Positions 11,300-21,685 of a stretch of DNA of 64,000 nt are shown piece after piece. Each line of letters starts with the position of its first letter. Within the stretch, counting starts at the first letter, position 1. Below the pieces are notes generated by a model. The model did no database searches and was not told the DNA's origin. It saw nothing but the letters and a program-made list of their open reading frames with translations. A program made the position numbers and the translations under genes. This stretch comes from Neurospora crassa OR74A (taxonomy: Eukaryota > Ascomycota > Sordariomycetes > Sordariales > Sordariaceae), in contig NC_026504.1 in NCBI RefSeq assembly GCF_000182925.2, positions 186,001-250,000 of the forward strand. Direction: 5' to 3'.

Positions 11300-12402
11300 G
11301 ATGTAAGGATTACTTGGATTGATGAGGGTTGTTTCCTTCCTGTTGTTGGACATGCTTGTTGCTCTTGTAATGAACGGGATGTTAGATGCAGTTCCCTGTA
11401 TTGCGCTGTAAGCCCGCTATAGCTTAGCGTCACGGGTCACCCACTACATACATGCCCGAACATAGCAGCCCCACATGGTTCGGAATGTTGAAGTCAGGTA
11501 CCAGTAATCTAAATAACACCCTCCATTGGAATCTTTCCCCGTTGTCCATCCGGAAGGGCAGCATTCGCACTATATTGTCTTAGGCCAGGCACTTGGATCT
11601 CAAATGGCTTGGATGGGCTTGATTCCACAAACAACATCACCGGCAACCTTCCCCTGAATGCTTGGCGTTTTCCACTCAAGCAAAGGTGTTAGATGTTGCG
11701 CGCCATAATGCACTACAAGCTCGCGGTACACTAACAAACGTCAAACCCCAAACACCAAGCAAAACATCACCACACTATAGCTATGACACACATTTGAACT
11801 TGAACATCTCCATTTAGACTAGATATAAAACGCCCTTCTCTCGAGGTATGAATTTGATTACTTTCCTGGCTCCATACTTATAGAAGACATGACATCTTCG
11901 AACTTGATGGTCCCTAAAATGCGGAGTGTCTCGCCTGGCTTGAGGCCCTTCGAAACCTTCCAGTCATACTACAACCTTAGCGTCCCATGCTGAGATCATC
12001 ACAAGGTTTCCGTGCAGGCCACTTCTGCCATATATAGCCAATCTGAACCTTTCCGCAACCATTCACCCAGCATGGTATTCTCAAGGTTCACGGCGAGCTT
12101 TTCGTCGGGTATTCACTGCACACATGTTTCTTCAGGTTCTATTCCCAGGAACGCTTGGCGATGCCTTCACCTCGCTCGAAGATGCCACTTCACGTGGAGA
12201 TGACCCTTCACCACCGCAAATATTCGCTTCATTGGACCTTATAAATATCCCCTCTCTACACCCATTGCTCATCCACAAAAATCTTCTTCCCATTACCAAC
12301 TACCAAGCTCAAGTAACTGATCAACCCTGTTCTCGAACACGATCATCTTGAACACCACCTCCAACCAATTCACCTCCAATCATTACCGACAAACCCTTCA
12401 AA
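11300..12402. other. Intergenic region with promoter of the next gene
   Basis: No gene is supported here. Close to the downstream start are a TATA-like ATAAATAT at about 12241 and a C/T-rich leader up to the ATG at 12403, a normal fungal promoter arrangement. AGATATAAAACG near 11821 could be another TATA-like element without an obvious gene. Confidence 0.45.
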
Positions 12403-13260
12403 ATGGCACCCATTACAAACATCACCACGGCCATCATCGACGCTCTCAACCAGGCACGAGCAGCCACCGACCCCTCCTCGCCGGTCAACCTGACCGTCAA
12501 CAACATAAATCAAGTCCAGCCACCCACTTCTCCATCCGGACCCTTCAGCAACTCCTTGCTGATCTCTATCCTCACCTTCTTCGCAGCACTAGCGAACATC
12601 TGGCTCGGTCTGGGCGGCACAGGCGTCATCGCCATCATTCTCTTTCTTGTCCAGTGCTACAAGAAAGGGAAATGGCCGCAGTCTCCCGAAGAAGACCAGG
12701 TGGAGTTGACCAGGGAGCATGTCGAGCTAACCCGCGAGCTCCTGGAGGTGACCAAGAGAATAGAGGAAGGTCGATTTGACTACGAGTCCAGTGCCAAGGA
12801 GCATCATGACCGGCAAGGACGCCAGATGGATCTCCTGCTCAAGCACTTCAGCATCAAGGACCGGCCGTGCCTTCATTCGAATTGGGAGGGCCATGGGGCG
12901 TACTGCACACCCGAACGGAACTTGAACTGGAGGTACGATGCTTGGGATTGGGATTCTGAGAAGCGGGACATCGACTGGTCGGTTTTTGGGAGTCGGGAGA
13001 ACCTGATTCCTTTCGATAGCTGGTCTGAGCAACGAACGGAGTCGGGTGGGGAACAGCGGAGTGGTGGTGCGGGCTTGGAAAGCGACGAGTTGGTGAACAG
13101 CCTGCCTAGTGGCTGGATCAGAGTGTCGGAGTCGGTGGTTGAAAACCAGATCGTGACGGATTGGGGGAACCACGAGAAGATGGTTTGGTTGGAAGGTGTT
13201 GAGGAAGGTTTGGCTGGACTACCTCTTTATCACGGCACAACAAAATTGAAAGCTTCTTGA
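12403..13260 (+). CDS. Hypothetical single-pass membrane protein with coiled coil
   Basis: Intronless, 285 aa, with no family recognised. Visible parts are a polar Asn/Thr-rich N-terminus (about 1-48), one long hydrophobic segment (LLISILTFFAALANIW to IIAILF-type residues, about 50-83) followed by the basic stop KKGKW, then a heptad-like Glu/Leu-rich stretch (VELTREHVELTRELLEVTKR, about 95-120). After that comes a Trp/Asp-rich region with WDWDSEKRDIDW and a C-terminal tail with LEGVEEGLAGLPLYHG. The ATG sits in AAAATGG, a good fungal context, after a CAACC-rich leader. The layout (N-terminal segment, hydrophobic helix, coiled coil, then a QMDLLLK motif) resembles that of the next gene, but sequence similarity is weak. 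It is probably lineage-specific. Confidence 0.65.
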   Translation: MAPITNITTAIIDALNQARAATDPSSPVNLTVNNINQVQPPTSPSGPFSNSLLISILTFFAALANIWLGLGGTGVIAIILFLVQCYKKGKWPQSPEEDQVELTREHVELTRELLEVTKRIEEGRFDYESSAKEHHDRQGRQMDLLLKHFSIKDRPCLHSNWEGHGAYCTPERNLNWRYDAWDWDSEKRDIDWSVFGSRENLIPFDSWSEQRTESGGEQRSGGAGLESDELVNSLPSGWIRVSESVVENQIVTDWGNHEKMVWLEGVEEGLAGLPLYHGTTKLKAS

Positions 13261-14037
13261 AAATTGACAGGTGACAACAAGTGAAGTTCATGAAGATGTG
13301 ACCTGGCACCGTGTTTCATTGTGTAACATTCCACTGGATCGCTTGTGCTATGTTCGCTCAATTCTTGCACTCTCGACGTGGCCCTCCACATTGAATGACA
13401 TTCAGATGAGAAATTCGTGATTCGTAATCCTGCCCTCCTGAGCTGAGATCATTCCAATTCCCACATAGTCGAACTTCTCCCGTTTGCACGTGCCATTTCA
13501 CTGCATTGATCCTTCTTCTTGATGAAAATGTTCGGCTTACGGTAACATGATTGACAAAGGCAGGTACGTTGGTCGATTACCACCTTTTAGCTCAGAGGTT
13601 TGTCCTTCGTTGGCTCTAGGCATGTCACTCTTTCTCCATGTGGTCCTTATTTCACAATCCGCCTACCTGATGAAGTGAACGAAGTCGATAAACGCGATGC
13701 CTGAAGAAATAATGAGCGGATTCAAACAGGCATGACTGGATGTAATGAAGCAATGCATTTGCACACAAGAATCGAGCTGATTATACATGGACTCCTATAC
13801 AACGAACTACATTTCCCCAAAGAACATCCGCCTCCAATACTGTCTTCCAGAGGATTCGTCCTTTTTCTAGAAGTCCTCACAGAATCATACATCATCCTTT
13901 CTCATCTACAACTACATATAGCGCCATTCCCAATTACTCTCCTCTCCTCTCCTCTCCTCTCCTTTTTCTCTCTTCCACTCAACCAACATCATCCCCAACA
14001 CATCACTCCCATAGTCACATTTCTCACCGTCCGAAAC
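13261..14037. other. Intergenic region with pyrimidine tract
   Basis: No gene is seen. An open frame extends upstream of the next ATG from 13732 but lacks protein character. A repeated CTCTC run at about 13938-13964 lies 75-100 bases before the downstream start, typical of a leader or core promoter. Confidence 0.45.
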
Positions 14038-14589
14038 ATGGATCCCCCCCAAATCACCGCCCTCCTCACCACCCTGGTCCAAGACCAACTACCCTACCTA
14101 ACCACACGAGTCATCTGGATCTTCGGCACCATCACCATAATGGGCTGGACCATGACCATGATCCTCAGTTCCACTCGCACCCTCCAAAAGGAGCAACTGG
14201 AGGTACTAGAAGTCATCTCGATGAACATGCGCACAGCCAACGACACTCTGACGGCACTCAAGTCAACAGTCGCGACCACGGAGAGGAGCGTGGCCATCTT
14301 AGAGACACAGGCGAGGCAGCTCGATGTCCTTTTGCAGAAAATGGGTGTGAAGGGGGGGAAGAGGCCTTGGATGTCTGGTCTTGCTAGACATGGACTTACA
14401 GGTGATTGTCATGGAAGTGAAAGGCAACAGGGACCGGAGCAGGAGGCTTCCGGAGGGCCTCCCCCACAGCCGCTTAGGGTGGCTCTTGGTTTGGATGGAG
14501 ATAGTACCTCTACCTCTACATGCGAGAGCGGAGGTCGGAGAGGTGGTATTGCAGGAGGATCTGGAGATTCCAGCGCAGCTGGCGCATAG
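14038..14589 (+). CDS. Small hypothetical membrane / coiled-coil protein
   Basis: Predicted 183 aa, intronless, from ATG 14038. The same frame is open back to 13732, but the upstream part reads like untranslated leader, and this ATG follows a CCGAAAC leader end. One hydrophobic segment lies at about 24-45 (VIWIFGTITIMGWTMTMIL). A predicted coiled coil follows at about 50-105 (EQLEVLEVISMNMRT, VAILETQARQLDVLLQKMG). The C-terminal 70 residues are low-complexity Gly/Ser/Pro. No family was recognised. Its architecture parallels the 12403-13260 gene. Confidence 0.5.
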   Translation: MDPPQITALLTTLVQDQLPYLTTRVIWIFGTITIMGWTMTMILSSTRTLQKEQLEVLEVISMNMRTANDTLTALKSTVATTERSVAILETQARQLDVLLQKMGVKGGKRPWMSGLARHGLTGDCHGSERQQGPEQEASGGPPPQPLRVALGLDGDSTSTSTCESGGRRGGIAGGSGDSSAAGA

Positions 14590-15055
14590 TGCCGGAGAAG
14601 AAAAGTATCAGTCCTTTGGGAAGGAAGTTTCTGCTCATCTGGCCTGTAAGTCGCTCCTTCCATGGATCTCTTTTTACACCTGCACCAAGAGTCATGGCAT
14701 CTCTGATCCGCTCCTTCATCTGTAGAGGTACTAGAGGTGATAATGAAATGGAAGAGGTAGTGGGTTGTAATCTGTTGGCAGGGGCAGGATGCAAGATCAT
14801 GAATTTAAGGCTACCCTAATTGAGTCGCAATGCAAAGCACAAACCTTGAAGTACCTAGAGGTAAGTTCATTTGGACAGTGAATTCAAGGATGTGATATCA
14901 TATTGTGTTCCGTGGAATTTTCATAGAGTCAATCCCACTTTCGTACAAAGAACATAATTCAAAGTCAAGCCTAGGTAGCAGCGTACATAAACCACATGTT
15001 CTTCACACTACTAGTCATTGACTACCTAGAAAATTGATACAATTCGAGTAGGTAC
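14590..15055. other. Intergenic, convergent
   Basis: This spacer separates two convergent genes. It contains GTAGAGGTACTAGAGGT at about 14726 and GTACCTAGAGGTAAG at about 14849, both of the dispersed motif class. Nothing coding was recognised. Confidence 0.4.
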
Positions 15056-16551
15056 CTAGAAACCAAACTCTTTGTAGAGAACTTCATCGCTTTCAAACAT
15101 AGAAACATCGGGAGCTGGCGCCATAAGCCCCGTGTTGGGGCTGTTGGGCGGAGCCGCCGGGGCGTTTCCGTAATTAGAAGTCTCAAAGGGGCTGGTAACG
15201 GGAGCCACCTGGGGTGCTGCAAAAGCGGGAGCAACGTTCGATGACATGGCCTGGACCAGGTTAGCCATAGCTGGAAGAGCCGGGCCCGGAGCAACAGTAG
15301 CGCCCTGAATTGCCTGCAGCTGTTGAGCAGCTTGGGCATTTGCCGCCGCCTTCTCAGCCTTGGTGTCGTTGTTGCGCTTTTGACCAACCTTACGCTACGT
15401 TTAGAGAAAAAGAGTTAGATACAGTGCCGAGAATGGGTAGTACTAGAGTAACGGTTGGAGAACGGGAATATATATAGACTTACAGTGTGCTCCCTGTGCG
15501 GGTCACAGGTATACCTCTGGATGTAGGTCGCCTGCATCAAGTTGGCCACAGCCGATTTGCATTCCTATAAGTTGTCATCATGTTAGAATCTTTCCTTTTG
15601 GGAGAAATATGGAGTAGGCCTACCTCAAGGCAATCAACGATATCTGCCCAACGGTCGTCAAACGTGGGGTAGCTTCGCCATGTGAAGTTGGTGTTCCAGG
15701 GTAGGACCCTGGTGCGCCCCTTCTGGGCATCTCGTGCGTGGACCTGTAGGGCGATGACATGGTTAGTTCGAAACTCTGTGACACGGGCAATCGGGGAACC
15801 TACATAGACTTCCCAGGCAAGCTCCTCAAGAACAGAGCCGGAAATGGCCTTGACCGCCTCCACCTGGTGATGATTTGGCCTATCGGCAATGTCCGTCATG
15901 TTCGCCATGGCTTCCACCAGTTCCTGCACGTACTCCATCTTCTCCTCCTCTGTGTGGAAGATGTCTGCTACCTCCCAATCCTCCGTTTCTTATACTGTTG
16001 TCGTCATCAGTGCGCCCTTGCGTAGCCAGAACTCGGCCTCGGACCTGATGTGTCCCGGGTACTCCTGGTCGACGGCCGTCCTCCTGTTGTATCTGCGCTC
16101 GTCAATCTCGCGCTCATGCGGGGCAAGCACCTCCAAAACCTCGGTGGTGAGTCTCGGCTTGTACTGGGCAAGGTTGGCAAGAGCTTGTTCTCCGACACCG
16201 GCGCAGTGCATGGAGACCAGCCAGCGATGTGCCACTTTAATGAAGTCGTCGTATCTGGGACGGTCTTGGTTGGACACCATAGGGAACTCGATTTCATGGA
16301 GAAAGCGAAGGGTGCCAGTCGGGGTGATTAGATTGTCGTACATGTGGGCTACATGCAGTTAGAAATGTCGACCAATGGCTGAGTTGGGAGTTAGACTTAC
16401 TGAGAATGTCCCACCACTTGCTAAGGACAACCACTGAGTTGTTCTCAACAGCTTCCTCTAGAAGCTGCGGTAGATCTTGCACAGCGGAAATGGCCGCCTC
16501 AACGCGAGACTCAATCAGCGCCTCGATATTGATGTTCATGTTATTGTCCAT
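15056..16551 (-). pseudogene. Member of an unnamed paralogous family, five exons, in-frame TAA
   Basis: Exons read by eye: 16551-16401, 16348-15804, 15743-15624, 15564-15484 and 15394-15056. Introns are 52, 60, 59 and 89 nt, all with GT-AG ends. The joined frame has 411 codons before the terminal stop, but a TAA at 15992-15990 interrupts exon 2 between an LRKGALMTTTV part and an ETEDWEVADIF part. I found no frame-keeping intron that removes it. It may be a nonsense allele, a sequencing error or a young pseudogene. Homology to the gene at 21686-23103 is seen in SYPTFDDRW versus SFPSFHERM. An intron at the same place also supports it: phase 0, nine residues before a KG pair in both genes. The C-terminus is Ala/Pro-rich and ends in an acidic-aromatic DVSMFESDEVLYKEFGF. 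The function is unknown and no domain was recognised. Confidence 0.6.
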
Positions 16552-19500
16552 CTTGTTCAGTGTTCTGGGATTCTTGGTGACTAAGGTCGACCATCAGTTT
16601 TCATGACAACAACATAGGTTAGGTAGCAGCGCATGATTGGAAATTATAGTGGCGAGATGGAGAGAATGGGTATCGATTGAATCTCGAACATTGCCTGGGA
16701 AGAACAGGGGAATACAATGATATGAATTCAAGACTAAGCGCAGAACATGTATCATATATAGGACTCTATACGTTGGTTTCGAGCAAGTCGTACTAGAGTA
16801 TGTGAGCCTGGCCAAGGGTCTCTAATACCCTGCGAGAGCGAGCAGCGAAAGGAGTTGAATGAAGCTTCGTTGGTATGAGCGTGAAGATTTTCCAACTGTC
16901 CTGAGCATGGTGGTTTAAGATTGGAACCAAGGGGTAGTAAAAGAGTTCAAGCGATGAGAGTATGAAAGTCAGGTACCCACTGATATCTTGCTGTTGCTGT
17001 TTGGTTGTGTGTGTCGATTGTCGATCAATCGCAATGACTGCGAGTGGGTAGGTTGGATTAAATGTGGTGAGTTGCTGTAATTGTGCTGCTGTTTGGTCAT
17101 GTACCAGGTAGCAATTGGTCGAGTTGTGATGTTGATCGGTGATGGTGTCAAAGCGAAGGAAGTTAACGTTTGGGAAACGGTTCATCACGAATGCGTTAAA
17201 TAGAGGGGTTCAAGTTGACAGAGCAATTGTCAGGACCTTGGAGTGTCGTGCGACCTTGAGTCCGAACAGAATCTCTGACCTGAGATCTTCACGCTTAACA
17301 GGAGAGACGTCGATGAACAGCGGCTCTCAACCTGAAGGTATCCACACTTCCACCAATGGACATTGATGTTCGACAGCCCAGCAGTACTGGGACACGCCTG
17401 CTGTTCTGAGAACACTTTCCAATCTGCCTTCCTGCTTCCCTTGTTCCAATTTGACACACTGCCTGGAGTGCACCTTCCTTAACTGTGTGGTATTGTGATG
17501 ACAGCTGGAAAGAGCCGGCAAGCGTCGGTGAAACCTTAGGCGCCAGGAAGCTCAGGTCTTTGTTCTTCTCGTGGAAGACGGCAAGGGACGGAAACTGATG
17601 GCATCCATAACAGTCAACATGAGGCACTTGTCTCTTCTTATGTCAATCAATTTCAGCCCGACCACTGCTATCCCAACCAACTTGAAGCCACCAAGCAAAT
17701 CAATGACTTCCACTTTGAGGGACTCCAAGCCTTAATTGTAGGAAGCTGCCACTTGCCTTCCAAACATCTCGGTCCCATGGCGATACCCAGCGACACAATT
17801 AACTGAAGAACGATTCGACCAGCACCACATTTTCCCAAGTTTGTTTACCCTGCCCACAATGCCATGCCAAGCCCATTGTTTACGTTTATCACCTCATCCC
17901 CTGTCGATTGGTCAAAGCTCTCCACCAACTCCCTCTTTGTTGTTTTTTGTCGAACAATGCAGACAACGAAGCCGCGATTCGGTGTGTCCCCAGAAGACAG
18001 GTTTGCACCCGCTGAAGCCTGCACTCGCTGCCTTGGTCATTGACTGCGCCGCGCGAAAACACTCAATGGCCCGACGACATCCTCACTCACTGGGACAGAG
18101 GCCGCGTCTCCAATATCCACGATGAAGGTCTCCTCTTCCCCAATGATCGACCAATCCATACGTCGAGGCGATGCCTGCCCGATCATCGCCGTCCTCATAC
18201 CGTTCCACTCCCCAGCGCGCTGCCTCTAGGGCATCATATCCCAACAACATTTGACGTATATGGTCCGCCAAGATACTATCGTTCGCTTGCTAACGATTGA
18301 TCTCCGGTCTGATCGAACGGCAAGAGGGTCAAATAGACTAGAGCGGTTCGTTCCGCATAGTCCTATCCGTTTCTCGTGGCTCATGCCCTCGGGAGCAGTG
18401 TACTGGAAAAGCAATCGAAGGAAACGCTAAGCGATATGGCCATGTCTTCCACATTCTTTTGGTCACCAGTGGTGTCTCATGACTGACTCTGTATGCGGAA
18501 TTAGATTCCGACTTTGACCCTGCCATCTTTCTGCACGCCATGCGAGCGCATTGCGCACATCGCATCCCATGTACAGCACAGCACAGCCCACCGATTCCCT
18601 GCACCGGCGACGCGTCGTTCCTCATGTCCGAAACTGTCAACCGAATTCCCAAAGACATACATTTGCCGCCCATGACTAATACCGATGGAGCCTCAAACGC
18701 CCTTCATTTCTCCGCATCCTGGCACCCCATACCATGCCATGGGCGAACCCGATACATATTGCCAACCATGCTGTCGAGCCCATCGACCACATCCTACCTA
18801 CATTTGTACAACGTCCAGATAAAGTCTGTTCTTGGCTGCACTAGTCTTGTGCCCACCTTCCCAACTCGGTGTCGGACCTTGTTGTGATTGGTCACTCCAT
18901 GGCTCTGATCCATGTTTGGTCCGCTTGTGTGGAACGAACATTAGGAGCATGGACGGGGACGAGTTTGAGGACAGGGCGTCAGCATCATAAGAACGATGAG
19001 TTGCTACGAGCAAGAGCACTGGGAACATACCCGCGGCGCAAACGAGCAAGTTGACTTGATCGGGAATAGATATGGCCAGAATGATGATCCGTGGGAAGGA
19101 GATGAGCTTCCGCGGCATGTTCGCTTGGAACCGATGGCAGTGCAGAGACGCACGAGAAGATGGCTGCATCAAGCAGAAGCGTACTTGACATGAGAGTAAA
19201 TGCAATCAACAGGTTGGTTATTGGTCACAAGGTCCACGACTCAGTCTCTTGCCGAGAGGTGACTACAAGTATCTGGCTTCCGCCCGTGGATCTCCCTCTC
19301 AATGCTTGTATACCTACCATTCAAGCCCACATCTTCTCCAAGACATTTCCCTTCCCTCAAATATCATGGACTCGCTTACGCTGCTCGAGCTTCTTGTCAC
19401 GTTGGCTAACTTTCTTCTCTTCTTGTCCCTGCTAGTTGACAGTTTACATGCTTCTATCGATAGCCGTTGATTCGTGGGTACACAACAAACTCAACAAGGC

Positions 19501-20077
19501 GTCGCCATTAACATACATTCCCACACCTTTGCCAGTTTCAAGGATCAAACTCCACATTTAGCGACACCTACATCATTCGGCTCATAGATGTACGACAACG
19601 GCTTAATCGAACAAGGAGGATGTACAAGGCCTTGGAATGAAACAAGACACCGTATGCGGCCAGCGGCCTACCATTCCCAACAACCAATTGACCAAAAACC
19701 AGGTTGGGAATTAGAATGGCCTTCGCTACCAGAGAAATTGAGGAGAAGTGACAACTTGCTGGGAAAAGGAGCGCATGATGGAGCACACCGACCGCTATCC
19801 CTTGTATTCCTCAATGCTTTCCTCACGGGGACAAGGGGGTTACTGCATGGTGAGACCGCAAGAGGAAGGATATCTTATTCGACCTGTTCCAAGTCGAACC
19901 GTCGTCGCCGCCGCCGCCGCTTCGAGCAAAGTCCTTGAACCCCTCTGACACAGACGTCTTGCGCAGTTCTTCCAGGACGAGCGACCACATGCACAAAGAA
20001 AACAAAAGGGACATGTGCTCGCCAAGATGACTTCCCGGCCAACGAAATATACAAGAGCTCAATTGCCCCGGGACTTT
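16552..20077. other. 3.5-kb region without supported genes
   Basis: Only short open frames without protein-like composition or shared motifs are present on either strand. A CCG-repeat stretch (GTCGTCGCCGCCGCCGCCGC) occurs at about 19902. Non-coding RNAs cannot be excluded. No tRNA or 5S rRNA pattern was recognised. Confidence 0.4.
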
Positions 20078-20487
20078 CTAGCTCTCAGCCTCCTTTCCCA
20101 TGGTTTTCTTGCCTTCGGCTGTCTTTCCCTCGACCTTCTTGGCCTTTGCGCCCTCCCGAATCAGTTGGTCCCTATTGCCGTGGCAAGTGATGTTCTCGTC
20201 TTTGCCCTGATGCATACAAACACCACGGTTAGACACTAAACCCTCTCAAACTCGAGGAAACGGACTATAGGGTACTAACCTTGGTTTCGGCCTTAGGACC
20301 GGCAACGAATCTCTTGGTGGGATCCACCTGGATGAAAGAGTGCGCGATGCTCTTGTTCTTGTGCAGGACTACGAGAACGGCCTGCATCCGCATTTCAAAG
20401 CTTGGGTATTGTTCGAAGCCCCAAGACGACTTCTCGACCCAGAGGAGGGATTCCACCGATGCCCTGGTGGGCTTCTCTAGCGGTCTC
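20078..20487 (-). pseudogene. Partial copy (last two exons) of the paralogous family
   Basis: This corresponds to exons 4 and 5 of the complete gene at 21686-23103. The first segment is 20487-20280 and the second 20206-20078. They are separated by a 73-nt intron with GTTAGT, CTAAC and CAG, at the same position as in the full gene. The core KSIAHSFIQVDPTKRFVAG is identical at protein level, with only a few silent DNA changes. The C-terminal exon differs in sequence but keeps the GKxEN start. The first segment is one base longer than its counterpart, with an extra base at the IPP/W position, so the two halves lie in different frames. No exons 1-3 are recognisable upstream. It is most simply a 3'-truncated tandem duplicate. 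The acceptor CAACAG just upstream is still intact. Confidence 0.7.
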
Positions 20488-21004
20488 CTGTTGGTATTTC
20501 ATTCTCTTTCTGAATGAGGCAAAACTTCTTCGAGGATCTATGCCTTCTTGTCAACCGCTTTTGTGCGATTTACGTTAATTGTTAATGTGAGGAGCTACCT
20601 CCAGGAATGATCACGTTGATATATATCATGAAAGATAATAATTCGTTGAGGGATGTGCTTGCTCCATGGTCCTATGTTATGCTATTTACTGTGAAGTAAA
20701 GAGATGGAGAATAAAAAGCTCTTTGATGCTGGTACAGACGTAGCTGAAGAGCGCCTCCAAGATACTCTGAAACAAACGAATAAACTGGAAACGAGCAAAC
20801 GCCACGCTTGATGCAAAATCCGTTGTCCGCTCCATGCCCCCTTATGCCCTTTTTTTAGGTCTCAATATCATAGAGGTGAACTTGGTGACCAACCAGTCAC
20901 TTCCACTCGCCATCCTCCGCTACAAGAAAAAGTCAACTTCAAGGAATCCAGCCAGTTGCGCAGCCAAGAGCTCAGTTACCCTGGGGCTCCTTCTGCCTCG
21001 CCTG

Positions 21005-21290
21005 CTATCCCTCGTCGATCAGGCCTCCCTTCTTTTCGTTGCCATCCATGTTATTCTGCTTAACACAGACCTCCCGCATGGAAGCGGCAACGAACCTTCT
21101 AGTGGGGTCAATTGGCCATATGAGTGTGGCATAGAGGTACTCTTGTTCGTTCGCAAACCCTCAAGGGCGGCTTCCATGCGGGTATGGAGAGTGGGAAAAT
21201 GCTCTAAATTCTAAGAACGCTTTTCGTACCACTGCGGACTGGGGTTTCAGGATTGCTCTGACGGGGTTCTTTGGGTGAGTTTGTGTAAAA
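21005..21290 (-). pseudogene. Decayed partial copy of the paralogous family lacking an intron
   Basis: The minus strand shows degraded similarity to exons 4-5 of the gene at 21686-23103. LEGLRTNKS appears in one frame; in another, DPTRRFVAASMREV runs directly into KQNNMDGNEKKGG with no intron at the junction where the complete gene has a 59-nt intron. The frames do not agree along the segment, and a stop follows at 21007-21005. This is a non-functional relic. The missing intron could mean the copy came through an RNA intermediate, or that the intron was deleted. Confidence 0.6.
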
Positions 21291-21685
21291 GGGAGTTGAG
21301 GGAGATTGGGAAAATGTAGGTGGGTACGCCTGCCATATTCAAGAGGCAGGTCAGGAGATGTCCCTTGTTGTTCACTATAATATGCCATAATGATGGTATC
21401 AACGGATGGTACAAAGCCCTGATGATCTATAGAGGTAAATAGCCGAACTCCAGCGCTGATATGTTATGGTATCATCACAGGAAGACCGACAAACGCCACT
21501 CTTAAAGACACGCAAACTAGAATTCGCCTAACTGCCATCTCGGTGCAAATTCCGTGCCGTGGTCTCATCCATGCTTCCCGGTTTTCCAATTCCTTCAGCT
21601 CTCTATCCTCTGTCTTTGGCGAACCTTGAATGGTGGCTTTCCGAAGTCTTCGTGGACATACCCCGGCGCGCTCGAGGACAAGAAC

